Below are positions 1 to 7,152 of a stretch of DNA of 25,478 nucleotides, piece by piece. Source of the DNA: an uncultured Oscillospiraceae bacterium (lineage in GTDB: Bacteria > Bacillota > Clostridia > Oscillospirales > Oscillospiraceae); contig CAJTOM010000036.1 in NCBI GenBank assembly GCA_910577915.1, positions 1 to 25,478 on the forward strand. Direction: 5' to 3'. The position numbers and the translations under genes were made by a program. The notes beneath the pieces were generated by a model, which worked only from the letters and a program-made list of their open reading frames with translations, ran no database searches and was not told the DNA's origin. Positions within the stretch are counted from its first letter, which is position 1. Each line of letters begins with the position of its first letter.

Positions 1-1479
1 CGGGAGGCAGCCCGCCTCAGCGCCATCCGATCCGGCTGGAGCGCCGGAGAGACTGCCGGAATCCGCCAGTACCAGAAAGCCATTGCCGCCTGGCAGAACA
101 CGCCGGACACACCGGAACAGCTGGCGGCCATTCCCAGACTGCGTCTTGACCAGGTTCCGGCGGAACCGGAAAAGCTGCCCTTGGCGGAGGAAAACACCGC
201 CCACATGACGCTCCTGCGCCACGATCTGCCCACCAGTGGGATCACCTATTGCAATCTCTATTTTGCCTTGGACGATCTGACGCCGGACGAACTGACCAAA
301 GCATCCTTCATGGCGCAGTTATTCGGCAGTCTGGACACGGAGAAGTACGCCTTGGCGGACCTCAGCCGCGAGATGCGCTCCCTGTTCGGGAATATCCGGT
401 TCATGATCGAAGCATACGGCCAGCAGAACGCTCCTGCCCGCTGCCGGACGTTCCTGTGCGTTTCATGCAGCGTCCTGGACGCGAAGCTGGAAAAAGCCCT
501 GTCCTTCCTGACAGAGCTTTTAACGGGGCAGCGCTGGGAAAATTCGGCTCAGGTGCTGGCATTTCTGCGCCAGCAGCGGGCGGCCATGGCGGAACAGACG
601 GTCATGGCGGGCCACAATGCCGCTATGTCCAGGGTCCTGGCCTGCTCCACCGCCGAGGGCGCCGTCCAGGAGCAGACCGGCGGCATCACCTTCCTCCGGT
701 GGCTGACCGCCCTGGAGCAGGACTTCCCCGCCCGCTTTCCCGCCCTGGCGGAGGAGCTGCAGGCGCTGGCGGGACGGATCTTCTGCCGCGCGCGCATGAC
801 GGCCGGCGTTACCGCCGGAAACGAGGCGGCCGCGGCCCAGGCCGCCCGGATGCTGTCCGCCGGCCTGCCGGAGGGCGCGTTCCTCCCTCCGGACGCGGCG
901 GCCGTCCGGCCCTGGGGAGCCAGGCGGGAGGGCATCGTGATCCCCGCCGGCATCTCCTTTACGGCCATGGGCGGCGCCTTCCAGGCCGCCGGGCGGGGCG
1001 CGGCAAAGGTTCTGGGCCGCACCCTCTCCCTGGCCCACCTGTGGAACGCCGTGCGCGTGCAGGGCGGGGCCTACGGCACGGGAGCGGTCCTGCGCGACAC
1101 CGGCTTCGCGGGGTTCTTCTCCTACCGGGACCCCAGCGCCGCCCGGACCCTGGGCTGCTATCGCGCCTCCGGGGCTTTCCTGCGGGGCGTGGGGCAAATG
1201 GACCTCACCGGCATGATCATAGGCGCGGCGGCGGAGTCCGATCCGCTCCTGACGGTCCGCATGAAGGGGAAGGCCGCCGACGCCCGCCACTGGCGGCGGA
1301 TCACCCACGAGGATCTGTGCCGCGTCCGGCAGGAGATGCTCTCCGCCGTGCCGGGCGATCTGGAGGCCCTGGCGGACGCCGTGGAGGAGCTGACAGCGGC
1401 GGGGGCGGTCTGCGTCCTGGGCTCCCGGCAGCAGGTGGACGCCTGCGCCGGCGGGCTGGACAGCGTGGAGGTCCTCTGA
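1..1479 (+). CDS. M16C (PreP/Cym1-like) zinc peptidase, C-terminal half
   Basis: The reading frame is open from the first base of the window, so this is the 3' part (492 codons) of a gene that starts upstream. The protein resembles the second half of presequence-protease-type M16C peptidases, which in Clostridia are usually around 970 residues and degrade peptides inside a closed two-half chamber. The clearest family signature is the stretch around VRVQGGAYGTG (near 1051-1083) followed by a FFSYRDP segment; family knowledge places substrate-gripping Arg/Tyr residues in this region. The HxxEH zinc site belongs to the missing N-terminal half and cannot be checked. The gene ends 22 bases before the next start, with no terminator between, so the two are probably co-transcribed. 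The peptidase family is fairly sure; substrate is unknown. Confidence 0.85.
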   Translation, partial: REAARLSAIRSGWSAGETAGIRQYQKAIAAWQNTPDTPEQLAAIPRLRLDQVPAEPEKLPLAEENTAHMTLLRHDLPTSGITYCNLYFALDDLTPDELTKASFMAQLFGSLDTEKYALADLSREMRSLFGNIRFMIEAYGQQNAPARCRTFLCVSCSVLDAKLEKALSFLTELLTGQRWENSAQVLAFLRQQRAAMAEQTVMAGHNAAMSRVLACSTAEGAVQEQTGGITFLRWLTALEQDFPARFPALAEELQALAGRIFCRARMTAGVTAGNEAAAAQAARMLSAGLPEGAFLPPDAAAVRPWGARREGIVIPAGISFTAMGGAFQAAGRGAAKVLGRTLSLAHLWNAVRVQGGAYGTGAVLRDTGFAGFFSYRDPSAARTLGCYRASGAFLRGVGQMDLTGMIIGAAAESDPLLTVRMKGKAADARHWRRITHEDLCRVRQEMLSAVPGDLEALADAVEELTAAGAVCVLGSRQQVDACAGGLDSVEVL

Positions 1480-1501
1480 GATGATGAAGGGAGGCAGTAC
1501 A

Positions 1502-2416
1502 ATGGGCCCGCTGAAAAAAACGGCGGAGGCCTGCGCCGCGATTCTGGCGGGCAATATGCTGCTGGGGTTCGCCGTGGCCGCGTTCGTTCTGCCCTACGGC
1601 GCGATCATGGGCGGCGCCACGGGGCTCGGCGTCGCGCTCTCCCGGGTGCTCCCGCTGGATACTGCGGTAATTGTCCTGGCCATCAACCTGCTGGCCCTGG
1701 TTCTGGGCTGGGCCGTGCTGGGGTGGCGGTTTGTTCTGGCCACCGTCGCCAGCTCCCTGCTCTACCCCGTCTTTCTGGGCGCGGCCCAGAGAATACCGGG
1801 CATCGGCCGGCTGACTGCAGACCCGCTGCTGGCGGCCCTTATGGCGGGCGCTCTGGTGGGCATCTCCGTGGGGCTGGTCATGCGGGTGGGTTCCTCCACG
1901 GGCGGGACGGACGTGGTCAACCTTGTGCTGCACAAGTGGACCCATATTCCAGTTTCCGCAGCGGTCTACCTGACGGATATGGTCATCATGGGCACGCAGG
2001 CCCTGTTTTCCGATCCGGAGCAGATCCTCTACGGCATCGTCCTGCTGATCGTGGAGACGGCCGCGCTCAACCGCGTGATGCTTCTGGGACAGTCCCAGAT
2101 CCAGCTCTTTGTGGTCTCCAGCCGGTACGAGGAGATCCGCCAGCGGTGTCTGACGGACCTGCAGGCCGGAACGACGATGGTCCACATTGAGACCGGCCGG
2201 ACGAGGACGCCCCAGCGGGGCGTGCTGTGCGTGATCCCGCCCCGGAAGCTCTACGCCGCCCAGACCCTGGTCCAATCCGTTGACCCCAACGCCTTTCTGA
2301 CCATCTCCCAGATCAAGGAGGTCCGGGGACAGGGCTTTTCCAGGGAGAGAACCTATGTGGAGCCGCCGGCGGCGGAGCGCCCCGCAGTCGGGGAGGCCGG
2401 GCAGAGCGAGCCCTGA
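1502..2416 (+). CDS. YitT-family membrane protein with C-terminal DUF2179 domain
   Basis: This 304-residue protein has about five hydrophobic segments in its first ~190 residues, including a glycine-rich GAIMGGATGLGVALS stretch and RVGSSTGGTDVV, both typical of the YitT family. A soluble C-terminal domain of about 90 residues (IQLFVVSSRYEEIRQ onward, ending near FLTISQIKEVRGQGF) matches the DUF2179 domain found in this family. The start at 1502 is preferred because AAGGGAGG lies 7 bases upstream; an in-frame ATG at 1481 has no such site. The substrate of YitT proteins is not established, and nothing here settles it. It lies just downstream of the M16C peptidase gene and ends before a strong bidirectional hairpin. 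The last ~20 residues are a low-complexity Pro/Ala/Glu tail. Confidence 0.85.
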   Translation: MGPLKKTAEACAAILAGNMLLGFAVAAFVLPYGAIMGGATGLGVALSRVLPLDTAVIVLAINLLALVLGWAVLGWRFVLATVASSLLYPVFLGAAQRIPGIGRLTADPLLAALMAGALVGISVGLVMRVGSSTGGTDVVNLVLHKWTHIPVSAAVYLTDMVIMGTQALFSDPEQILYGIVLLIVETAALNRVMLLGQSQIQLFVVSSRYEEIRQRCLTDLQAGTTMVHIETGRTRTPQRGVLCVIPPRKLYAAQTLVQSVDPNAFLTISQIKEVRGQGFSRERTYVEPPAAERPAVGEAGQSEP

Positions 2417-2449
2417 ATAGAGCGCCGGGCATACCAGCGCGCAAAGAAA

Positions 2450-2492
2450 CGCCCCATCCGAACAAACGACGGCAGTTTGTTCGGATGGGGCG
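2450..2492. terminator. Bidirectional terminator hairpin between convergent genes
   Basis: A perfect 18-bp inverted repeat (2450-2467 and 2475-2492) with a 7-base loop sits between the convergent YitT and guanine deaminase genes. A run of seven T follows on the plus side at 2511-2517, about 18 bases after the stem, so the T-run is not immediately adjacent; on the minus side the hairpin is followed by a T-rich GTTTCTTTG. Confidence 0.8.
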
Positions 2493-2515
2493 GAAATGCG
2501 CGCCCATGTCTTTTT

Positions 2516-3763
2516 TTACTTTACCTGCCGGCCCTCGCTGTACACCGCCCGGATATGCTCCTTCTCCATTAAGTAGACCGCCCGCTCAAACCGCTCGGAC
2601 AGACACAGCTCACGGGCGGGCTCCGGCAGAGCCGCATCATCCACCACAATGGCGTGGAGCCGGTCCCCCGGCTGGAATCCGGCTCCGCCGCCGAAGTACT
2701 GGTGGCCCGCGGTGGATCCGAGATAGTACGCCTCCGGCACGGTGAGGAAGGGCGCGCCGGTCTCCATCTGCTTCTGCTTGGAGGCGCGGATGGCCATGGT
2801 GACGGCGCGGCTCATGGACAGCTGGTCCCCGCCGGCGATGTCGCTGCCCAGGGCCACCCGGACCCCCCGGTCCAGCAGCTCCCGCACCGGGGCGGTTCCG
2901 CTGCACAGGTTCACGTTGGAGGCCGCGCAGTGGACCGCCCACACCCCCGCCTCCGCCATGGCGGCCTGCTCCCGGCCGTCGCTGTGGACGCAGTGGGCCA
3001 TGAGGGTCCCCGCCTTCCACAGGCCGTATTTGCCGTAGGTCTCCCAGTACTGGGAGCAGTCGGGGTGGAGCTCCCTGACCCAGGCCATCTCCCCGGTGTT
3101 CTCCGAGAGGTGGGACTGGACCGGCAGGTCCCGCTCCTGCGCCAGCCGCCCCAGCTCCGCCATGAGCGCGTCGGTGCAGGAGGGGGTGAAGCGTGGGGTG
3201 AGAATGGGCTTTACGTGGGCAAACCGGCAGGCCTCCAGCCAGCGCAGGGTCTCGTCGACGGACTGGGCCGTGGTCTCCTGGGCGGGGCCGCTGTTGCGGT
3301 CCATGTTCACCTTGCCCACATACCCCGTCACCCCGGCCCGCTCCAGCTCCTCCATGAGCACCAGCGTGGCGTCGGTGTGCCGGGAGGAGAACACGGCCAC
3401 CCGGGTGGTGCCCCAGGCGATCAGCTCCCCGGCCAGCCGCCGGTAGACCCGCCGGGCGTAGTTCAGGTCCGCAAAGCGGGCCTCGGTGCGGAAGGTGTAG
3501 GCATCCAGCCAATCCAGCAGGGGCAGATCCATGCCCATGCCCAGCATGGGGTACTGGGGTGCGTGGAGGTGCAGGTCCGCAAAGGAGGGCATCAGCAGCG
3601 CCTCCCCGTAGTCGGTCACCGGGCAGGCGGCCCACTCCTCCGGCAGGGCCTCGTACAGGCCCCGGATGACCCCGTCCTCCAGCACCAGATACCCCCTGGG
3701 GATGGTCTCCAGCCGGCCCAGTGCCGGGGTATGGATGAGGTTCGCGCGCAGAATGGTCGTCAT
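2516..3763 (-). CDS. guaD: Guanine deaminase (amidohydrolase family)
   Basis: The 415-residue protein is a metal-dependent amidohydrolase that should convert guanine to xanthine and ammonia in the cytoplasm. Visible metal and catalytic elements are LHLHAPQY (His65 and His67), QSHLSEN (His218, Glu221), AHC (His257) and GSDIAGG (Asp308); HAPQY after the HxH pair is characteristic of guanine deaminases rather than dihydroorotases or chlorohydrolases. Two in-frame ATGs are six bases apart (3769 and 3763); AAGGAG at 3772-3777 gives 8-base spacing to 3763 and only 2 to 3769, so 3763 is chosen. The gene is monocistronic and preceded by a guanine-class riboswitch, which independently supports a purine substrate. 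A long in-frame extension upstream would run back through the riboswitch and promoter and is not coding. Confidence 0.93.
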   Translation of the reverse strand: MTTILRANLIHTPALGRLETIPRGYLVLEDGVIRGLYEALPEEWAACPVTDYGEALLMPSFADLHLHAPQYPMLGMGMDLPLLDWLDAYTFRTEARFADLNYARRVYRRLAGELIAWGTTRVAVFSSRHTDATLVLMEELERAGVTGYVGKVNMDRNSGPAQETTAQSVDETLRWLEACRFAHVKPILTPRFTPSCTDALMAELGRLAQERDLPVQSHLSENTGEMAWVRELHPDCSQYWETYGKYGLWKAGTLMAHCVHSDGREQAAMAEAGVWAVHCAASNVNLCSGTAPVRELLDRGVRVALGSDIAGGDQLSMSRAVTMAIRASKQKQMETGAPFLTVPEAYYLGSTAGHQYFGGGAGFQPGDRLHAIVVDDAALPEPARELCLSERFERAVYLMEKEHIRAVYSEGRQVK

Positions 3764-3795
3764 TGTCATCGCTCCTTCCATTGCATGTTCCGGGT

Positions 3796-3840
3796 AAAGA
3801 AAAAGCGCCCCAGACCCGCCGCCCGGCAGGTTTGGAACAC
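3796..3840 (-). terminator. Riboswitch expression platform: intrinsic terminator in guaD leader
   Basis: Reading on the minus strand, a 16-bp stem (3825-3840 with 3805-3820, one A-C mismatch and several G-U pairs) closes a GGGC loop and runs straight into TTTTTCTTT (3804-3796). It lies between the purine aptamer and the guaD ribosome site. Its 5' arm shares bases 3838-3840 with the 3' strand of aptamer stem P1, so aptamer folding and terminator folding partly compete. Confidence 0.8.
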
Positions 3841-3905
3841 CCATAGCGGGGCCGGAAGGAGGCCCCGTAGAAACTTTCGCGCCGTCCCCGCGAAATATAT
3901 GAGCG
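3838..3905 (-). promoter_or_regulatory. Purine riboswitch aptamer, guanine class
   Basis: The minus strand folds as a purine riboswitch three-way junction. P1 pairs CTCATA (3903-3898) with TATGGG (3845-3840), the same bases as in the Bacillus subtilis xpt aptamer, and can extend by two pairs. P2 is TTTCGCG/CGCGAAA with a 7-base loop GGGACGG; P3 is GGGGCC/GGCCCC with a 7-base loop TCCTTCC, and the GG and CC of the loops can form the known kissing contact. The joining strand GTTTCTAC (3874-3867) contains the conserved U47, U51 and A52. The base equivalent to position 74 is C (3846), which defines guanine rather than adenine recognition. J1/2 is one base shorter than in xpt and position 73 is G instead of A. 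Confidence 0.92.
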
Positions 3906-3925
3906 GTATTGCTTTTTCTAGGAAT

Positions 3926-3954
3926 AGTATACCAAAAGGGCGTCCTGTTTGCAA
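3926..3954 (-). promoter_or_regulatory. Sigma-A promoter of the guaD transcript
   Basis: TTGCAA (3954-3949), a 17-base spacer and TATACT (3931-3926) on the minus strand. Transcription would start about 3919, some 15 bases before the riboswitch P1 stem. Confidence 0.85.
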
Positions 3955-4034
3955 GATTTTTTTGTAAATGATGCGGCACATTTTCCTCGCTCCTGCGTCT
4001 GGAGATACAGATACGGCCTACAGGAGGGAGAACC

Positions 4035-4562
4035 ATGAGGAAAACACTTTTCTGCACCCTTGCGCTGCTGCTCCTGTGCGCCTGCGGCGGGGCGCAGCGC
4101 ATGACCACGGAGGAGGTCCTGGCGGAGCTGGCGGAACACTGCGACGCACCGGTACTCCTGGGCCAGATATTGGAGAACCCGGACGACCTGTGGGCGGGCC
4201 GGGGTATGTGGGCTGGCTATGCCCTCACTCCCGGCTTTGCCCACTGCTGCTGTCTGCTGGAGGGCGACGGTCTGGAGCTGGAGCTGGGAGGCTGGCCCGA
4301 CGTGCTGGACAACTGGCACGTGACCCGGCTGCGGCTCACCGGCGGCCGGTACAGCCTCTTCGGCCTCCGCGCGGGGGACACGCGGGAGGAGGCGGACCGG
4401 GTGCTCAGGGCCTGGGGCTATGCGCCCGCTGCGGAGGACGCCCAGAGCCGGGGCTACACCAAGGGGGAGGTCTGGCTGGGGGTGCGCTGGGACGGGGAGG
4501 GGCGGATTGTCCGGCTGACGGCCTCCATTCCCTCCACCAACCGGGAGGGCGTGGACTTTTGA
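4035..4562 (+). CDS. Small hypothetical lipoprotein
   Basis: The 175-residue protein starts with a lipoprotein signal peptide (MRKTLFCTLALLLLCACGG), with the LCAC lipobox cysteine near residue 17, so it should be anchored to the outer face of the membrane. The rest has no family I recognise. The middle (LRAGDTREEADRVLRAWGY) resembles the short helical segment found in small clostridial lipoproteins whose function depends on context, and the C-terminus is a beta-like stretch (WLGVRWDGEGRIVRL). A CAGGAGGGAG ribosome site precedes the ATG by about 4 bases. No clear promoter was found in the ~80 bases upstream of its start, which it shares with the divergent guaD promoter region. Function unknown. 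Confidence 0.75.
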   Translation: MRKTLFCTLALLLLCACGGAQRMTTEEVLAELAEHCDAPVLLGQILENPDDLWAGRGMWAGYALTPGFAHCCCLLEGDGLELELGGWPDVLDNWHVTRLRLTGGRYSLFGLRAGDTREEADRVLRAWGYAPAAEDAQSRGYTKGEVWLGVRWDGEGRIVRLTASIPSTNREGVDF

Positions 4563-4574
4563 GGCGGACGTGTC

Positions 4575-4596
4575 GACAGAAATGGAAATTTCTGTC
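4575..4596 (+). terminator. Weak hairpin after the lipoprotein gene
   Basis: A 9-bp perfect stem (GACAGAAAT with ATTTCTGTC) closes a GGAA loop just after the lipoprotein stop codon. It is AT-rich and followed only by CTCTTGTCG, so it is a poor intrinsic terminator and might instead be an mRNA 3'-end stabiliser. Confidence 0.4.
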
Positions 4597-4639
4597 CTCT
4601 TGTCGAATATTACATCTCTGTAACATTCTGTTTTTCCTC

Positions 4640-4668
4640 TTTACAGACTGTGGAAAAACGAGTATACT
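4640..4668 (+). promoter_or_regulatory. Sigma-A promoter for ireB
   Basis: TTTACA (4640-4645), 17-base spacer, TATACT (4663-4668), about 32 bases upstream of the GTG start of ireB. Confidence 0.85.
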
Positions 4669-4700
4669 AGAGAAGAATTGACTGGAAGGGTGGTGCAGGA

Positions 4701-4949
4701 GTGGACGATTATACCCGCAAATTTGACTTCGTCGTCGATCAGGACGCGGAGATTCACCGGATTATGCTGACGGTGTACAAGGCGCTGGAGGAAAAGGGCT
4801 ACAATCCCATCAATCAGATCGTAGGCTACATCCTCTCCGAGGACCCGACCTATATCACCAACCATAATCAGGCCCGTACCCTGATCCGCAAGGTGGACCG
4901 GGACGAGCTCCTTCAAATTTTGGTCAGGAACTACCTCCTGAAGGACTGA
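4701..4949 (+). CDS. ireB: IreB family regulatory phosphoprotein (UPF0297)
   Basis: The 82-residue protein matches UPF0297/YrzL proteins along its whole length, for example DQDAEIHRIMLTVYKALEEK, GYNPINQIVGYILSEDP and the closing LVRNYLLKD. In Enterococcus faecalis the homologue IreB is phosphorylated near its N-terminus by the PASTA kinase IreK and limits cephalosporin resistance; Thr5 here is a candidate site by position only. The start is GTG at 4701 behind GGAAGGG/CAGGA. In most Firmicutes the gene is grouped with ruvX and a DUF1292 gene after alaS; here it has its own promoter and terminator and stands alone. Family assignment is firm. Confidence 0.93.
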   Translation: MDDYTRKFDFVVDQDAEIHRIMLTVYKALEEKGYNPINQIVGYILSEDPTYITNHNQARTLIRKVDRDELLQILVRNYLLKD

Positions 4950-4959
4950 CCGCCTGCAA

Positions 4960-4987
4960 CGCCCCTGGGACGCAAGTCCCAGGGGCG
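4960..4987. terminator. Bidirectional terminator between ireB and the sigma-factor operon
   Basis: An 11-bp GC-rich stem (4960-4970 and 4977-4987) with loop CGCAAG lies between the convergent genes; CTGCTTTATT follows on the plus side. Confidence 0.8.
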
Positions 4988-4992
4988 CTGCT

Positions 4993-5565
4993 TTATTCCG
5001 TCCCGTCTCCCGCCAGCAGGGCGATCTCCTCCACGCCCTCGATCCGCACCGGCGCGCCGGGCTCCTGGACGGCGCGGGTGAAGCGGACGGCAATCTTGTC
5101 GCCGCACTCCAGAGCCGGGAGCTCCGCCGCGCCCGACGCGTCCACCTCCAGCAGTTCGCCGGGAGCGAAGCGCTCCCCGTCCGGCAGCGCCTCCACCAGA
5201 AGCCAGGTGTCGCGGACCTCCCGCACCAGAGCGGTGAGCACAGCGGCCTCCGGCGCGTCCGGCGAGGGCTCGCCGGAGAGGGACTGCTCCGGCAGGGGGT
5301 CCCGGGGGGCCTCGTCCGCCGCCGCGGGAGGCGGAGCGGCATTGCTGCCGTCCACGCCGCTGCCGCCGGCGGCCTTGTTCCCTCCTCCGCCCGCCGGCAG
5401 CAGGCTGAACAGCCCCAGGCAGACCGCCAGCGCCGCACAGGCCGCCAGCGCCAGATACTGCGGCCGGCGGCTCCGCCGCCGGAAGACATGGCGCTGGGCC
5501 TCCTCCACCAGCGCCTCTCGGACGCAGGTGACGGCGTCAAAGAAAATCTCCGCCTTCTCCCTCAC
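4993..5565 (-). CDS. Single-pass membrane protein, probable anti-sigma partner
   Basis: This 190-residue protein begins with a GTG that overlaps the stop codon of the sigma factor gene (GTGA), implying translational coupling. Residues ~1-30 are cytoplasmic with acidic and basic residues, followed by one hydrophobic segment (YLALAACAALAVCLGLFSLL), a Gly/Ala/Pro-rich linker of about 45 residues and an outer domain of about 85 residues (LTALVREVRDTWLLVEAL to EEIALL) that looks like a small beta-barrel or OB-type fold. The topology and the overlap with a sigma factor gene fit a membrane anti-sigma factor, but there is no zinc-binding HxxxCxxC motif in the N-terminus, so it would be a non-ZAS type. 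The role is inferred from context. Confidence 0.7.
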   Translation of the reverse strand: MREKAEIFFDAVTCVREALVEEAQRHVFRRRSRRPQYLALAACAALAVCLGLFSLLPAGGGGNKAAGGSGVDGSNAAPPPAAADEAPRDPLPEQSLSGEPSPDAPEAAVLTALVREVRDTWLLVEALPDGERFAPGELLEVDASGAAELPALECGDKIAVRFTRAVQEPGAPVRIEGVEEIALLAGDGTE

Positions 5566-6119
5566 ACCGCCACCCCCTCCCGCTCCAGGTGGACCCGCAG
5601 CCCCTCCCGCAGACGCAGCAGCCGCTTGGTCAGGGCGTTGGGCCGCACCCCCAGCTCCCCGGCCAGGTCCTTTACCGGGTCCCCGTTCCAGTACCGGCGG
5701 AGAAACAGGGCCCGATCCTCCCGGTCCAGCCCCTCCAGCCAGCCGCTGATGAGCCCGCCCAGCTCCGCGGCCTCCACCGTGCGCTGGACGTTCTCCGGCG
5801 CGGGGACGCAGTCCTGGAGCTCACTGAGCAGCACCTCCGCCCCGCCGAACCGCTTCTGGGCCCGGGCGGCCCGGTAGCGGCTGATGGACAGGTTGCGGAT
5901 GATGGTCCCCAGATAGGCCCGCAGGCTCCCCGGCCGCCGGGGCGGCATGGTGTCCCAGCAGCGGCCATAGGTGTCGCTGACACACTCCTCGCTGTCCTGG
6001 AAGCTGTGCAGAATGTTCATGGCCAGGCGGTGGCAGAAGGAGCCGTATTTGGCGTCTGTGGCCCGGATGGCCTCCTCGTCCCGCCGCCAGTACAGATCGA
6101 TGATCTGGACGTCCTCCAT
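5562..6119 (-). CDS. ECF-type RNA polymerase sigma factor
   Basis: The 185-residue protein has a region-2 segment near residues 10-80 (IDLYWRRDEEAIRATDAKYG, then DSEECVSDTYGRCWDTMPPR and LRAYLGTIIRNLSISRYRA) and a region-4 helix-turn-helix near 125-175 (LDREDRALFLRRYWNGDPVK, ELGVRPNALTKRLLRLREGL). This is the two-domain layout of extracytoplasmic-function sigma factors. The ATG at 6119 is chosen because AGGAGGAGG lies about 6 bases upstream; the in-frame extension to 6155 lacks a site. It is co-transcribed with the membrane protein downstream, and its promoter is adjacent to that of proB. The signal it responds to is unknown; it could control its own promoter, though that promoter also fits sigma-A. 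Confidence 0.9.
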   Translation of the reverse strand: MEDVQIIDLYWRRDEEAIRATDAKYGSFCHRLAMNILHSFQDSEECVSDTYGRCWDTMPPRRPGSLRAYLGTIIRNLSISRYRAARAQKRFGGAEVLLSELQDCVPAPENVQRTVEAAELGGLISGWLEGLDREDRALFLRRYWNGDPVKDLAGELGVRPNALTKRLLRLREGLRVHLEREGVAV

Positions 6120-6176
6120 GGAAATCCTCCTCCTCTCTGGTACTCTCTGACGCAAAAGAACGGAAAATGTGCCGTC

Positions 6177-6205
6177 AGTATACCATAAAATCTTCGGATT
6201 GTCGA
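6177..6205 (-). promoter_or_regulatory. Promoter of the sigma factor operon
   Basis: TCGACA (6205-6200), 17-base spacer, TATACT (6182-6177) on the minus strand. Its -35 box touches the -35 box of the divergent proB promoter at 6206. Confidence 0.7.
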
Positions 6206-6234
6206 TTGCCCTTGCTCCCCGCCTGTGCTATACT
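6206..6234 (+). promoter_or_regulatory. Promoter of proB
   Basis: TTGCCC (6206-6211), 17-base spacer, TATACT (6229-6234), about 32 bases before the proB start. Confidence 0.8.
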
Positions 6235-6266
6235 GGCGGTAATGAAACGCGAGAGGAGCGAGCACC

Positions 6267-7037
6267 ATGAGAATTGTCGTCAAGCTGGGCACCTCCACCC
6301 TGACCCACGCCACGGGGAAGCTGAACATCCGGCGGGTGGAGCTGCTGTGCAAGGTGATGAGCGACCTGAAAAACGCGGGCCACGAGCTGATTCTGGTCTC
6401 CTCGGGGGCCATCGCCATGGGCGTGGGGAAGCTGAACATGACCCGCAAGCCCTCCGACATCCCCACCAAGCAGGCCCTGGCCGCCGTGGGCCAGTGCGAG
6501 CTGATGTACATCTACGACAAGCTGTTCTCCGAGTACCACCACACCGTGGCCCAGGTGCTGCTCACCGGCGCGGACGTGGAGGACCAGCACCGGTGCATGA
6601 ACTTCCAGAACACCCTCTTCCGGCTGCTGGAGCTGGGGGTGCTGCCGGTCATCAACGAGAACGACACCGTGGCCACCGCCGAGATCGCCGTGGGCGACAA
6701 TGACACCCTGGGTGCCATTGCGGCGGTCAACGCCCGGGCGGACCTGCTGGTCCTGATGAGCGACATCGAGGGCCTCTACACCGCCGACCCCCGGCGGGAC
6801 CCCCAGGCGGCCCTCATCCCCGAGGTCCGCGCCCTCACCCCCGAGCTGCTGGCCCTGGCCGGCGACGCCGGCTCGGATTTGGGCACCGGCGGCATGGTCA
6901 CCAAGCTCCGTGCCGCCGGGATGTGCATGGAGGCCGGCTGCGACATGATCATCACCAACGGAACCAGGCCGGAGGATCTGTACCGGATCGCGGAGGGAGA
7001 GCGCGTGGGGACAAGGTTCTACGGAGGCAGACAATAG
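6267..7037 (+). CDS. proB: Glutamate 5-kinase
   Basis: The 256-residue protein phosphorylates L-glutamate to gamma-glutamyl phosphate, the first step of proline synthesis in the cytoplasm. It shows the amino-acid-kinase landmarks: VVKLGTSTLT at the N-terminus, LVSSGAIAMG, PVINENDTVA, FGDNDTLGA-type VGDNDTLGAIAA, LVLMSDIEGLY and GTGGMVTKLRAA. It stops after the kinase domain, so the C-terminal PUA domain of the long Escherichia coli-type enzyme is absent, as in some other bacteria. It starts with ATG behind GAGAGGAGCG. It is followed at once by a strong terminator, and proA is not next to it within this window, so the rest of the pathway must lie elsewhere. Confidence 0.95.
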   Translation: MRIVVKLGTSTLTHATGKLNIRRVELLCKVMSDLKNAGHELILVSSGAIAMGVGKLNMTRKPSDIPTKQALAAVGQCELMYIYDKLFSEYHHTVAQVLLTGADVEDQHRCMNFQNTLFRLLELGVLPVINENDTVATAEIAVGDNDTLGAIAAVNARADLLVLMSDIEGLYTADPRRDPQAALIPEVRALTPELLALAGDAGSDLGTGGMVTKLRAAGMCMEAGCDMIITNGTRPEDLYRIAEGERVGTRFYGGRQ

Positions 7038-7041
7038 CCAA

Positions 7042-7087
7042 CGCCGCGCCGCAAGCTGTGATCCCGGCCTGCGGCGCGGCGCTTTTT
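7042..7087 (+). terminator. Terminator of proB
   Basis: A 12-bp perfect GC-rich stem (7042-7053 with 7070-7081) with a 16-base loop, followed by CTTTTT. Confidence 0.88.
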
Positions 7088-7152
7088 GCCGGCCGGGAGC
7101 CCTATCATTTTACAGCTGGATTCCCCAGACTGCTGACCAAGGAGGCTGTCCT

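Noticed and set aside
2654..3967. 437-codon plus-strand frame opposite guaD
   Set aside because: It is the antisense shadow of a well-supported gene in GC-rich DNA and crosses the riboswitch and promoter.
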